A stretch of 64,000 nucleotides of DNA, taken from positions 2,997,751 to 3,061,750 of the forward strand of contig OY101118.1 in assembly GCA_956465555.1 (NCBI GenBank), given 5' to 3'. How positions within the stretch are numbered: position 1 is the first letter of the stretch; each line of letters opens with the position of its first letter. The notes under the pieces are model-generated. The model ran no database searches. It saw only the letters and a program-made list of their open reading frames with translations, and had not been told where the DNA came from. A program made the translations under genes and the position numbers. Positions 1-11,942 of this stretch are shown here, piece by piece. The stretch comes from Nitzschia sp. pyKryTriq1 (lineage: Eukaryota > Bacillariophyta > Bacillariophyceae > Bacillariales > Bacillariaceae).

Positions 1-2192
1 AGTGTGGCATTGACTTGACGCTAATGGCCAAGGAAGGACAGTTGGATAAAGTGCATGGTCGGGATGCCGAAATCCAAGCATGTTTCCAAACACTGGTAAG
101 GCGCCGTAAGAATAATGTTTGTTTGATTGGTGAGGCAGGAGTTGGAAAAACATGCATTGTCGAACAGCTGGCACAGGTGCTGGTTTCGGATCAGTGTCCA
201 CCCTTTTTGGAAGGTCATCGGATCATTTCCCTTGAAGTGGGAGCCTTGTTGGCAGGAACCAAGTTTCGAGGAGAATTTGAAGAGCGTCTTCGGACAATTA
301 TTGAAATATTATCGAATTCTCGAACCAAGAGTATCCTCTTTATTGATGAAATTCACAACTTGGTCGGGGCTGGTGGAAATTCGGAAGGAAATATGGATGC
401 TTCCAACATTTTGAAGCCGTATTTGGCGAGAGGTCAACTGCAAGTGATTGGAGCGACCACTATTACTGAATACAACCGATATATTGCCAAGGATGCAGCC
501 CTGGAACGACGCTTTCAACCACTCTTGATTCGAGAACCAACGGTCGAAGAAACTGTGGATATCCTCAATGCGGTTCTACCCTTTTATCGAGGTCATCACA
601 GGGTGGAGTATACCCCTTCCAGTGTGGAAGCTGCAGCACGTTTGTCGGATCGGTACATCAACGACCGATTTTTGCCGGACAAGGCCATCGATGTGTTGGA
701 CGAAGCCGGAGCCATGGCGACGTTGACACGAAATCGATTTGATATTGAGCCTCCCACCGTGACCGATCAAAGCATTACCGATATCATTAGTCAGTGGACA
801 AATATCCCGGTTGGAAAATTGGAAATGGATGAAATGGATCGATTGCAATTATTGGAAGAGAACTTGGGACGACGGGTCAAAGGGCAGGAGCGAGCGGTTC
901 GAACCGTATCCAAGGCGATCCGTCGGGCTCGCACCGGGATTCGTAATCCTCGACGACCAGTGGCGAGCTTTTTGTTTTGTGGACCCACTGGAACAGGTAC
1001 GTCGGAATAATATGAGGCTATGCGAGGACGAAATGATCGTCTTGACAGTGAAGAAAAAGAAAATGCATGACACTGATTATTTCTTGTGGTTGCTGTCTTA
1101 CAATATCTTTTAGGCAAAACGGAGCTCTGCAAGGCTCTGGCGGATACCTACTATGGATCGGAGCGTAATTTGATTCGAATTGATATGTCGGAATACATGG
1201 AAAAGTCATCGATCACTCGCCTTACTGGCCCTCCACCAGGACTGGTGGGATACGAAGAAGGGGGGCAATTGACCGAAGCCGTTCGGCGGAACCCGCACAG
1301 TGTCGTCTTGTTGGATGAGCTTGAAAAGGCTCACGGCGATGTCTTGAATTTATTGCTCCAAGTTTTGGAAGATGGAATCCTGACAGATGGCAAGGGTCGA
1401 ACGATATCTTTCAAGAATTCCGTACTAATCATGACCTCCAACATTGGAAGCAAAAGAATCTTGGACCTCGTTCAAAAGCATGAACAAGGTCAAGACAAAA
1501 AGTTAGAACGTAGTGGGAAGGAAAACTCTTTGTCTTCCTCCGACAGCACTCCTGCTGCGATCGATGCAGCATTACAGCAGGTCCAACGTATCGAGTACAA
1601 AAAGTTGGCGGGTGTCGTCAAGGGGGAACTCGAAAAGGTTATGAAGCCAGAATTTCTCAATCGAATCGATGATATTGTGGTATTCCAGCCCTTGACAGCC
1701 AACGAATTATCTTTGATTGCCTTGATCATGGTAGTAGACATTACTGCCCGTGCCAAGATGGAAAAGGATATCAACGTTCATGTCTCGGGCGAACTGCTGG
1801 AGACCATGGTTCAAGAGGGGAGTGGGGCCGCCAGTCAATTTGGAGCCAGACCGATGCGACGAGCAATTCAACGGATCTTGGAAGATGCGATCAGCGATGC
1901 TGTTGTCAAGAACTTTTTGATGGAAGGGGATGTGGCAACCTTTGGCAAGAAAGAAGTGGCAGTGAATGGCTCGACAAAAGGTAGTACCGAGCCATTGGTC
2001 GTGATGGTTCAACGAGAACGAGATGGAGAGGTGTTGGAAATTATGATTGACGAATCGAGTCGCGATTTGGTTTCTTCCGCTATGGCAGAGGAAGACGACC
2101 TGGATGACGACGAGGAGGCATCATCTCCGAACGGAGTGAGTGGAGAGAGCGAAAACGACTACATCATGCTCGAAGAATCTCAACTTCTCTGA
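1..2192 (+). CDS. ClpC/ClpA-type AAA+ chaperone (Hsp100), 5' end outside window
   Basis: Two exons, 1-996 and 1114-2192; the 117-bp intron (GT..AG) splits the second P-loop GPTGTGKT. The frame is open to the left edge, so the N-domain lies outside. D1 has Walker A GEAGVGKT (about residues 40-47 of the visible part), Walker B ILFIDEIH and the ALERRFQP stretch. D2 has LLDELEKAH, MTSNIGS and FLNRIDD. The D1-D2 linker is short, with no ClpB-type coiled-coil M-domain, which points to ClpC/ClpA unfoldases that feed a ClpP protease, probably in the plastid. An unusual Ser/Lys-rich insert of about 50 residues sits after MTSNIGS, and the C-terminus is acidic (EEDDLDDDEEA). Tail-to-tail with the next gene, only 106 bp apart. 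Confidence 0.85.
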
Positions 2193-2298
2193 TGTTAGTC
2201 TATAAGTCTAATTCGCAACATTACTATGTTTACACTCTCTGCACTACATGTTTCAACAAATATGACCTTTTCTGTTGTTATCGGACCTACAGGCGGTA

Positions 2299-2898
2299 TC
2301 AACTCGCCTTTTTGGGCGCCGAGGTCTTGGCATGAGAAGCCGCTGCTGGATGTTCCTTCAGCCATTTCGGGCTGTATTCGATTGGCACTTGATCCAACAA
2401 TTCCGCTAGAGTCAAGTCATTTTCCGTGATTCCTTGTAAGCTATGAGTAAATAGATCGATTTGAACATTCCGATAAGACGTCAAATGGAAATCTGGGTGG
2501 TGTCCCTCCCTCTCGGCAATGGCGCCCATCTCATTCAAAGCATCCAGGGCCGCTTGAAAGGTCTTGGCGACCAGGGATTTCGATATCATGCTTTTGGAAT
2601 CATCATCACCTGGAACCGGTGTTAGCTTCCAGAGAGGCAAGCTCGTTTCTAGTCGCTTCGAGACTTCCTCCGTGGACAACACCGCAGACGGATCCAGGCC
2701 TTCGCAGGGGACGCACTTTTTCGTCATGGAACATGTAGCCATTGTTGTTGTTGTTGTGATCGTGGAAAAGCAGGCTCTCCTCTTCAGACCAACGGATGGC
2801 AGGGGCGACTGTAAGGAATATGTCTGTGGTATCCTTCGCAGAGCTATCGCGATTAGGACAAATTTTAGGAACGGTAGATTCGGTGTGACGATTGTCAT
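2299..2898 (-). CDS. Pterin-4-alpha-carbinolamine dehydratase (PCD/DCoH family)
   Basis: Single exon. The core begins with CVPCEG and contains GHHPDF, then FTHSLQGITENDL, the usual plant/bacterial PCD signature; the family dehydrates 4a-hydroxytetrahydrobiopterin to quinonoid dihydropterin. The start is uncertain. An upstream in-frame ATG at 2967 exists. The ATG at 2898 gives a hydrophobic N-terminus (FLKFVLIAIALRR) that could be a signal or organelle presequence. The ATG at 2742 would give a plain cytosolic enzyme beginning MATCSM. I chose 2898 because it yields a credible targeting segment. The C-terminus ends in an Ala/Lys-rich tail. Convergent with the ClpC gene. Confidence 0.82.
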   Translation of the reverse strand: MTIVTPNLPFLKFVLIAIALRRIPQTYSLQSPLPSVGLKRRACFSTITTTTTMATCSMTKKCVPCEGLDPSAVLSTEEVSKRLETSLPLWKLTPVPGDDDSKSMISKSLVAKTFQAALDALNEMGAIAEREGHHPDFHLTSYRNVQIDLFTHSLQGITENDLTLAELLDQVPIEYSPKWLKEHPAAASHAKTSAPKKAS

Positions 2899-2967
2899 CT
2901 TGCAAACATCCAAAATGTAGCCGCAGCAGTAACGCGTCTTCTTTTGTCTTGCTACTGCATGGCGCAC

Positions 2968-3369
2968 AGCACACAGCGCGAGGCAAAATAAAGTGGACGG
3001 AGAATGCGGGCAAAATGGCCGGAAACCACGAAATGACTCGACGGACCCAAACTTTGCTACATGAGGTTGGCATATATTATCAGAGAGCCATTCTCCTTCG
3101 GAGACACCATAGAGACTTTGTGCTTGGATCTAGACACTTCGAGTTCATCTAGAGTATAGTCAGAGTTAGAAGTCTTTGACCGTATAGGACTTTTTGTTAA
3201 CTGTGGATCACTTCAACGCCTTGCTCCATTTAATCTCTAGTAGTATCGTATGTACCACCGAAGAAACATTCCGCTTCGAGTCCATCATATCTCTACAAGG
3301 AAACCATTTACAACATTGGTATTGTCTACGTTTATATATTCAACATGGCACTGACAAACTAAGCCCCCT
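2968..3369. other. Intergenic spacer
   Basis: No coding signal or repeat seen. It lies between the upstream side of the PCD gene and the 3' end of the GH16 gene. Confidence 0.5.
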
Positions 3370-6300
3370 CTAGATCGTAGCAGCTAATGCGAACAAGGCA
3401 ATGATAAATGCCGCACAGGATGAGGCACTCGCCCGGCTGCGGCTACTACTGCTCCCAGCAGCGCCTTCATCTTCCACACGAAGCATGCTCTTGGCCGAGG
3501 CATAACTTCTCGAAACCGTAAGCGCACAGACGGAATCCGACACGCATTCCAGATCTTGACAGTCTACCAGCCCGTCGTAGTCATTGTCAATTCCGTCGCT
3601 ACACGAGCCATCTTCCCCTTCATAGTATGCAGGGCATGATTTGGGGTCTGTTTCTTCGCAATTGTTCGACGTCAAGTCGCAACCAAACACGGCACTATCC
3701 AAGTTGCGGAAGAAATAGGAGCCATCGGTCAAAGTTCCTGGTTCAAAGAAGAGCACGATCGCATTCACGATGGAATCCGAGACAGTTGCGTCAGGCTGGT
3801 CGACAAAGGTAAACTCCAAGCGCTCCCATGCATTGGTGGTCGTCGTAAAGGCAACGTAGCGACTATGACGACCAATTGGATAAGGATTATCGCTGGCCAT
3901 GGGAAGTGAATCCAGCTGAAGCAATATTTGAGTACATTGATTGCTGGCTTGGCTGTAGACGTCAATGAAGAATTTCTTGTTGCCAGAAACGTAATCAGCC
4001 GTGTTGGTAATAGCTTCCGTCTTGTAGTAGATCAAATCAAAAACCTCCACTGGATTGCGTTTGTAGGAAACTACTGACACAGAGCTGTCTGGTCCCGTTC
4101 CTTGGACAGTATAAAGGGAAGTAGATGCAAAGTATAGCGCTTCTTCCCCTTCGGCTTGTGGTCCAACAAAGGTAAACTCCTTTTCATATCCCACCGATGA
4201 AGGAGGTTCCTCAAAACAGCAGTCTGGCAAACAAAGAAAAGAGAACATGATGTGTGAGAAAGGGTGCACTTAGAATGGCACTCAAATGCACATTTGAGAT
4301 TTTAATGGGTACGCACATAGATAGATCCCAGCACTAGTGGGACAGCAATCGTCCACGAGTCCAACACATGCCGGATTCAAAGAACATTCGGTAGGTCCGT
4401 CAAACTCCAACGGATTGGCAACGGGAGCGGGTTTCGTAGCGCTGCTGGGACTCGCTGTTCCGGTAGAAGTAGTTGGCTTGACGGTCGGCGTGGATACTGT
4501 TGCAGGTGCGGTAGTGACAACGGGAGAAATGCTTGGAGAGGCGCTCAAGTGCCGTGTTGGTGTCGGAGTGTTCGATGGTGGAGGAGAGCTTGCTGGCGGG
4601 GGAGTGGTTGGAGACCCTCCGCATACCGGATCGATATTGAAACAAAGTGGATCCGCACAATCAGTGACAAGATTTCCGTTGTATCCTTCGTAGTTGTTGT
4701 TGATTCCATCCGAGCATGCCCCCTCTTCTGATTTGGCCGCCTTTCGACAATTCGTAGTACTAGCCCCATTGGTTTGAAGTGCCTCGCAGTTGCTAGTACA
4801 ACCGGATACAGCCACATCGATGCTACGAAAGAAGTAGACATCCTCACGGGTGAGTGTAGGGTCCAAAAGAATGACCACCCGGTCAACAACGGTCACGGAA
4901 GGATCCGGTCGATCAATGAAATCGCATGCCACACGTTGCCAGTCTCGCGTTGGCTCCAGGAAGCATTGATAACGAGAGTGACGACCAACAGGGAAGTTGT
5001 CCAGCCCGGCCAGCGACTTGTCTTCTAGTTGAATCAACACCTGAGTGCACGGGGCCGATGTCGTTGTTTTGACCTCCAGAAAGAACTTTCGATCTCCGGA
5101 CAAGTAGGCTGGAAGATCGGACGTTGTCAGCAAATCAGTGTCAATGATCATGTTGTCATATAGTTCCAGACTCCGTTTATATTTCAAGGCTGGAGCACCC
5201 TCATCGGTAGCCGACGATGTGATGCCTGTCTCCATGACGGGAGTAGTCGTAGGGTCCAAGATGGAAAAGTCGACTCCGTAGAACGGTTGGACTTGGACGG
5301 GTATTGCCAGCTCATAAGTTGCTTCAGATGTACAAGATGTGGCGACGGAAGCCTTGACGTATCCCGAAGAAGCTCCAAAGTCAACCGAGATACAATCTTG
5401 AGAAGAAAAGCCCACAAATGAACTATCCCCAGGCACTTCCCAGGTGATGGCGGCGCCACCGGCGTTGCGCACACAATATTGCACTTGGGCCTGATTTTGA
5501 TGGACCAGTCGAGTCCCCTCAATCAATGGAACTGTCTTTCCACCTTCTAGATCATAAACTCGAACATAATCCACTTCCATTGTGGTTGGAAAGACAGTAG
5601 ACTCGTCAGGATATCCCGGCCAGTTTCCACCTGCAGCCACGTTGAGAATGATATAATAGTTTTGCTCAAATGGCCAACTGTACTTGGGTTCAATGTCATC
5701 CGGCGTGTAGGATTGATACTCGTGTCCATCTAGTAGCCAGGCAATCCTGTTGGCTGTCTTGACGACCGAAAAGACGTGAAATTCCTCATACAGAGGTTCG
5801 GGCAGCCGGATAGGTCCTCCCTTTTCAAACTTATCACCAAACGCCACCCCATAATGCATGTATCCTTGCGCGTAGAACGGTTCTCGTCCTATAAACTCCA
5901 TGATATCAATCTCTCCACCAAGCGGCCAAGTAACTTCCGGAGACGGCATCATCCAAAAGGCAGGCCATATTCCCAAGCCCCCACTCGGAACCTTAATTCG
6001 TGCTTCCACCAAGGTATCTTTTGACAAATCGAATTCGACCTGGTTCAAGGATCGAATTCTACCTGATGTAAACTGTTTGCCTTGAAATGACTCTTTTTTG
6101 GCGGTGATTTGTAACATTCCTGAAGAAACCTGAACATTTTCAGTCCGATACCATTGCGGCTCGTTATTTCCCCTGTGAAGTTATTTCCATGGTGGAGAGA
6201 ATACTATGTGTGAGCAGTCAATGCGATTAAAACTCAAAACGATCAATGACCAAGTTCACTCACCAGCCACATAGATCTTGGCCCAATTGGCATCCATCGC

Positions 6301-6463
6301 CCCACTGAGGCGTCCAATTGGCAGAGTCCAAGGAGCTTCCTTCAAATTCATCGGCCCACGAGAGAACCGGACAATTTTCATTATTTGTTTGAGCCAAAGT
6401 CGTGGACGATTGGACCGCGACGGTAAGTAGAAACAGGGCGGTGGTATTCTTTCGAAATGGCAT
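3370..6463 (-). CDS. Secreted GH16 beta-glucanase with duplicated C-terminal module and GPI-type tail
   Basis: Three exons: 6463-6264, 6172-4317, 4223-3370 (introns of 91 and 93 bp, GT..AG); 969 residues. A signal peptide (TTALFLLTVAVQSSTTLAQ) is followed by a GH16 domain whose catalytic motif GEIDIMEF puts the nucleophile, Asp and acid/base near E154, D156 and E159. GH16 enzymes of this type cleave beta-1,3/1,4-glucans; chrysolaminarin is the diatom storage glucan, so laminarinase or wall remodelling is plausible. After it come two related modules, each with a CTQ(V/I)L(I/L)QL stretch, PxGRHSRY, a YFFR..D motif and a closing CSDGI(D/N)N..DG..(T/V)DC Cys motif. A Pro/Thr/Ser-rich linker separates them. 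The last 20 residues are Ser-rich then hydrophobic (CAAFIIALFALAATI), like a GPI-attachment signal. Confidence 0.85.
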
Positions 6464-7135
6464 GGTGATGAATGGAAGGAATGAAGAATACAGTACTAGC
6501 TAGTACTAAACTGTTGGTGTTGTAACTTTATAGAGGTCTATGTATGATAGAACAATAGATTTTATTGTTTGCGTGGATGTTGGATGTGCAAAAGATGTTG
6601 TGGCGGTTGAATTTTGATGATGATTATTCTCATCTTGGGATCGGCATTTTTTCGCCTTCCACGCATCGATCTTGCATCCTGTGTTGTCGGAGTCTTCCAG
6701 TTCATTCGTACGCGAGTTGGATCGTGAGTCGCCGGCCATCCATGTGTATCGATAGATACTATGAAATCTTACGAATCCGTTCGTTGGTTGGACAAAAATT
6801 TCATTCGGGGAGGTGGCCGGCCAGACTGAAACACGTGGAGGCTGCTCAAGAGCTTACGAACTATTCTCAATAATTTTCTCAAGGGGGGATGAGAAGTGAG
6901 AAGGGGGAAGGACGCAGACACCAAGAAAAATCGCACCCTTATCGAACGATCACCATCCATCATGTTCGGATGATGTATCTGCGTTTGATCCTTTTTCATC
7001 TCTCCCATTAATCTAATCGTCTATCTCTCCCCTCTCCCGAAGAATCATCATCATCATCATCATCATCCCGACCTTAACAATAATTCTATTTGAATTATCA
7101 TCCCAGAACTTGTAGTGAGCGTAGTTCGGTCTACC
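6464..7135. other. Divergent intergenic region with CAT microsatellite
   Basis: Separates the divergent GH16 and helicase genes, so it should hold both promoters. A (CAT)6-type run lies near 7047-7066, 70 bp upstream of the helicase ATG. No gene seen. Confidence 0.5.
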
Positions 7136-8890
7136 ATGAAACGAACATGGCAGACAGTGCCTCAGCTGCTGTTGCTGTTGTCGTGTCTCCTTCTGTTTGC
7201 TCGTGGGCTTGTGTTCGACCAACCAGCCCACTACCGCCGAGCGAGCGTTAGTGACGCTGGTGTGGGCAGTAGCAGCAGCAGCATCAGTAGCAGTGGTAGA
7301 AGATCAACGTTCCTGCAACTGCAATCCTGCGATGCTAGTCTGTCCGATGAGACCTTTTCAGAACTCTACAGTGATCACCTTCCCGGCTGGTTATTGGAGA
7401 ACTGCAAAGCCAATGGATGGGAACGTCCTACTTTAATCCAAGAACGAGCTCTGGATGCGTTTTTCGGTATCGATCAAAAAAAGGACGAAGACGACGACGA
7501 TAACGACATTTCTCCACCCAACTCTCTGGTGATTCAAGCTCAGACGGGAAGTGGCAAAACCTTGACTTATTTACTTCCGCTGTTGGCTCAGTTAGAAAAT
7601 CGAAGTGCAATCCAAGCCATGATTGTCGTTCCGACACGAGAATTGGGCTTGCAAGTGGCCACCGTCGCCAAACGGCTCGTTGCTCCTCGCAAATTTCTCA
7701 TAATGAGTCTATTGCAGGGTAGTACATTGAAGCGTCAGCGAGCATGGGCGTGGGCCGAGACGCCCCAAGTGGTCATTGGAACACCCTCGGAACTCTTGGA
7801 TATGGTCCAATACGGAGGTTTGCCCCGAATCAATAGTATTCAATACGTTGTGGTGGATGAGGTGGATGCGTGCCTTCTACACAAGTCCGGTGCCGCTCTT
7901 GCCGCTAGCAGTAGTAGTAGTTCCGCGTCTTCCAATCCTATGGGTATTGGGGGTGACAATAAGGCTTTGGCGAGTTCGTTGCAAATCTTGCTGAGCAAAT
8001 TTCTCAGTCCGACCTATGCCGTGGACGATGGGTTGGATTATGAATCATCGTTGGGACTGCTGGGAGGAGATTCCACGTCCCGCCCCAAACGTCGCTTTCG
8101 ACACCGACGGACTGTCTTTGCCTCTGCCACCATTCCGCAACATCGTCATTTTCTGAAACAATGCCGGGCCAATCAATGGACCTTGGAAGAACCCATCTTT
8201 GTATGTACGAGTCCGGGCGAGGCTTTGCCCCCCACATTGCAACATGCCTACCTGGTATGTGCCAGCATGGACAAGAAACTAGCAGCATTGCGGCGCGTCA
8301 TTACCAAACTACATCAGCCACCACCACCGTCATCGAATACTACTACTACTACTACTACTACTACTACCATGGACAAGAAAATCCTCATCTTTTGTGACAC
8401 CTCTCGTCCGATGGAAGAGATGGCCAAGGCTGTGGCACATGATTTACAAGGTATTTTCTTTCAAGAAGGCAAGGTGGATTTCACCGACTCTACTACGATG
8501 TCTGCTGCTCAATCCTCCCTTGTATCTGTCCTGAGAATGGAAGATTCCTTGACCCAACGGGCCGGCGCCACCCAAGCGTTTGCCTCGGAAGGCCGTCCTG
8601 GTACTATGCGTGTCATGTTTACGGGCGACTTGGCGGCCCGCGGCTTGGACATTTCCGGTATCACTCATGTCGTCCATTTTGATCTGCCCCCGGATGCGGA
8701 TACATATTTGCATCGATCTGGTCGTGCGGGGCGATTGGGTCAAAAAGGGCAAGTCTTGTCCATTGTAACGCCCGAACAAGAATTTGTTTTACAGCGGTTA
8801 TCCAATGCCTTGCAATTGACTGATCTTTCATGTGTGGGACGTCAAAAGACGACAAAAAGCAAAAAGAGAAAACAAGAGGAAGCAACTTAA
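7136..8890 (+). CDS. DEAD-box RNA helicase with N-terminal signal, DEVD variant
   Basis: Single exon, 584 residues from the ATG at 7136 (the open frame extends back to a GTG, not used). The N-terminus is a clear signal peptide (QLLLLLSCLLLFARG), so the protein probably enters the secretory or plastid route; the residues after it lack a clean A-F cleavage motif. Helicase motifs in order: Q-like region (RPTLIQERAL), motif I AQTGSGKT, Ia PTRELGL, motif II DEVD in place of DEAD, motif III SAT, then a C-terminal domain with TGDLAARGLD and motif VI HRSGRAGRLG. A poly-Thr stretch at 8339-8366 is encoded by an ACT microsatellite, and Ser-rich inserts occur after motif II. Likely ATP-dependent RNA remodelling, perhaps plastid ribosome assembly (inference). 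The C-terminus is Lys-rich. Confidence 0.85.
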   Translation: MKRTWQTVPQLLLLLSCLLLFARGLVFDQPAHYRRASVSDAGVGSSSSSISSSGRRSTFLQLQSCDASLSDETFSELYSDHLPGWLLENCKANGWERPTLIQERALDAFFGIDQKKDEDDDDNDISPPNSLVIQAQTGSGKTLTYLLPLLAQLENRSAIQAMIVVPTRELGLQVATVAKRLVAPRKFLIMSLLQGSTLKRQRAWAWAETPQVVIGTPSELLDMVQYGGLPRINSIQYVVVDEVDACLLHKSGAALAASSSSSSASSNPMGIGGDNKALASSLQILLSKFLSPTYAVDDGLDYESSLGLLGGDSTSRPKRRFRHRRTVFASATIPQHRHFLKQCRANQWTLEEPIFVCTSPGEALPPTLQHAYLVCASMDKKLAALRRVITKLHQPPPPSSNTTTTTTTTTTMDKKILIFCDTSRPMEEMAKAVAHDLQGIFFQEGKVDFTDSTTMSAAQSSLVSVLRMEDSLTQRAGATQAFASEGRPGTMRVMFTGDLAARGLDISGITHVVHFDLPPDADTYLHRSGRAGRLGQKGQVLSIVTPEQEFVLQRLSNALQLTDLSCVGRQKTTKSKKRKQEEAT

Positions 8891-9945
8891 AAACGCAAGC
8901 AGGTATCAAGCAAGACCCTGAAATTACCTGATGTTCTTGGTCGCGCGGTACAGTACGAGGACTAGTTCTGTCGTCCCTTCTGTCGGCGAAGAGGAGGTCG
9001 TCATTCTCACCGTCGTCTAACCTGCCTCCATGCTGGCCGTCTCCAGCTAGAGTAGAGATCTATGGAAAATTTGGCACACACCATTTGGCTTCTATGGAGA
9101 CTATTACGCGTGTCGGTGGGTGAGTATCGCTGTCGCCCGAGTCGCAGTGTGTACTATACCCAATGTGGTTCATAATACAGTACTTCTACTGTTCAAGTTC
9201 GTCTTGCCACGCCTCGATGACGAGGAGGACGCCCAGCTCCAGTTTCTTCTTCTGGAACTGGAGGACCATGATAGCTTTACGTGTTCTCTACTAGAGGGAT
9301 TACTGAAATCTTGAAAACATCAATACGTGCTAAGAGTTTGAGTCTTATACGGTTTGCTTTACCAATAGTCGAGAGCAAGAGCTCAGAGGCGGAGTAATAG
9401 AAGAATTTTTAAAGGCGAGGAGTTTCACCAGGAGTAAAAGTACAAGTAGTTCCCTTTTTCCTTCGTCGTTTACTCGGAGTAGTCAGAAGTCGATGAGTCA
9501 CGAACACCAGTCCCATATTTACAAAAATGTTTGATTTTAACGCTTGAATATTGTGTCTAATTTTGAATTCAATTATTTCTCGCTGACATACTTTCCAAGA
9601 ACGATAAAATGGAACCAGGGCATAATAAATCAAGGAGTTTTTAAACAAATGGCGCTTCAAGATACCAGTATCACCTACGTCACTCTGACAACCATTCTCG
9701 AGATCCATCGAGCTCTCTCTCCTCATGCATCCCGCCCGCATCCGAAGACTGTCGTCTGATGACGATGAGAGACGCGAGGGAGAGGATACCAAGAGTTACC
9801 GGTACGAAAGCAGGTGATGGGAGCCTGGGCGGACAGGATTGTTGTGTTGTACTCGTAGCTTCCAACCTTCAAGTTCCAGTTGTTCCATCTGCATTCATTT
9901 GTTGGCTGTATTGTAGTGTCGAGTTCAATTGAAAGCAAGGCAAAG
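8891..9945. other. Intergenic spacer, no gene recognised
   Basis: About 1 kb between the helicase and bestrophin genes. Short open frames here (for example 9120-9314) have no family resemblance. No repeats beyond short tracts. Confidence 0.5.
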
Positions 9946-11458
9946 ATGACCGGTCGTTATTCTGTTGCAGTCTTGTGCCTCTTGGCATCGGCGTTCTCCT
10001 CGGTACTTGTAGATGGATTTGTCGCTCCGGCATCGACGGCAAATACCGTCTCCCGATCCGTCGCTCCTTTGTTTGATGTGACAGGATGGGATAACTTTTG
10101 TGTCGAGACAGACGAGAACCGATCAATGCTTCAAACAAGCCCCGAGATGGCCCGTCGTTACCGTCGCACGGTCTACACCCACGATGACTGGAAAAAGCAC
10201 CGGCAACAAGATCGATTCCTCATCTATTTGGGTTCCATGTTTCGAAGTGGGGTTTTTGAAAACTGCAAGAACGAGGTCCTCGTGACCACTTCATTTGCTG
10301 CCTTCCTTTGCTTCTATAATGCGCTCAGAGGAGGTTACACTGACATTAGTGGTATCGCACATCCAGCGCCTCTGCCAGGACAACTTCTCGGTCTTCCGAT
10401 GACTACTTTCACTTTGACAGGATCGTCTCTTGGTCTTTTGCTCAGTAAGTTTCAACTTGTATCTTGTATACCGGTACTGCAAATTGTAAATTGTACATGC
10501 GATGGAAGTTATGCTTTGGATACGACAACTCACTGTATTGCTTGCTCGGAATACTTTTACTGCACTACTTACTTTTCGCCCACACTCCAGCTTTCCGTGC
10601 CAACGCGTCCTACAAACGTTGGGACGAAGCCCGAAAGAACTGGGGGATGAACATCAAGTAAGTGAAATCCACAAAGTTTGCAATATGCTTCCAAATCTTT
10701 GAGAGCTTCAGTACTAACATGCGCCGTATTTTGTTATTCTCCTTGATATACCATTACCCTACTCAAGTCACACTCGTGACCTTGTTCGCATGGCAAATTG
10801 TTACTACGAACGTGATTGTGATCCAGAAGTTCGTCAAGAGGATCTCAACCATGTGGCTTTGTGCACTTGGGCCTTTGTGCGTGCGATGAAGCGTCATTTA
10901 TCTCCCCAAGAAGAAGACGAATTTTCTTTCCAGTTGGAGCTCCGAGAGAAACTCCCCCGCGAACAAGCCGAGATGATCATTGCCGCCGCGCACCGACCCA
11001 ACCGCGCTCTTCAAGATTTGTCGTTTGCGATTGACCAGTTGCCCATGCATTTCATCCGAAAGGACGAGATCCATCAAGCCGTCACGATTTTTGAGGACAA
11101 CTTGGGTAGTTCGGAACGTCTCTTGACTTCCCCCGTCCCTCTCTTTTACTCCCGTCACACTGCTCGTTTCATCACCGTATGGTTGTTCCTCATGCCCTTG
11201 GGACTGTACAATGAGTTCAAGGGCTCATGGAATCATTTGGGCATGGTCCCAGCCGTATTTTTCATTGCTCTCTTTATGTTTGGTATTGAAGAGTTGGCGA
11301 CACAGCTAGAAGAGCCATTTACGATTTTGCCCATGCAAGCCTTTTGTGACAAGATTTACAACTGGTGCATGGAAATCATGTCGTTTTCTCCAGGTGACAA
11401 CGGTCGACAACTCAAGGCAGTCAAGCCGGAGCACAAGTCCTTCCACAACCCCAACTGA
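9946..11458 (+). CDS. Plastid-targeted bestrophin-like anion channel
   Basis: Three exons, 9946-10444, 10591-10657, 10768-11458 (introns 146 and 110 bp, GT..AG); 418 residues. The join gives the family segment FRANASYKRWDEARK across exons 1-2 and NHTRDLVRMAN across 2-3. The N-terminus is a bipartite diatom plastid presequence: a hydrophobic signal then VDG|FVAP with Phe at +1. The body has the bestrophin/UPF0187 layout, with membrane segments near residues 110-165 and 310-345 and the late conserved FGIEELATQLEEPF stretch. Relatives are chloroplast chloride or bicarbonate channels of thylakoid or pyrenoid membranes, so a role in ion balance or carbon concentration is reasonable, but selectivity cannot be read here. 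Confidence 0.88.
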
Positions 11459-11942
11459 AATTGAAAAAGGTACAGGAGTAGTGATTTGTGTTGTTCATGT
11501 GTACTAAGTTACTGGTACAGTGGGTACAACACTATGTAGGATAAGCTAAGTACGTACTACATGCTATCTGTATGATCAGTGTAGGATGAACTGCCCCATT
11601 TGTAATATCGTAAAACTTTCCGTTTTGCCATGTTTAATTTTGCAAGACAAATCCTACCGGTACCGGTACCGGTACCTGACGTTGCCAGAACATCTATACC
11701 CTCTACTAGGAAACCTCTGGTAGAGAATGAGACAATCAGGAACGGCTGTAGTACTGTACCGCAGGATAGTCTGCAATCGTACGGCATAAACGTACTACAG
11801 TACTCTCGAATGTAAGAGTGCTAACGTAGAATGAGGCAAAGCTGCTGTACTCTACTCGCTAGAGACCACAGTTGATACTCCTTCAAAATTCGGAAATGTA
11901 CCATGCAGTTGTCAAACAAAACGAATGATCGGCAGAGTTATC
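11459..11942. repeat. Spacer with GTACCG palindromic tract
   Basis: Tail-to-tail spacer between bestrophin and DMT genes. Holds a run of (CCGGTA)3 at about 11656-11676 plus many TAC/GTAC motifs. No gene seen. Confidence 0.55.
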
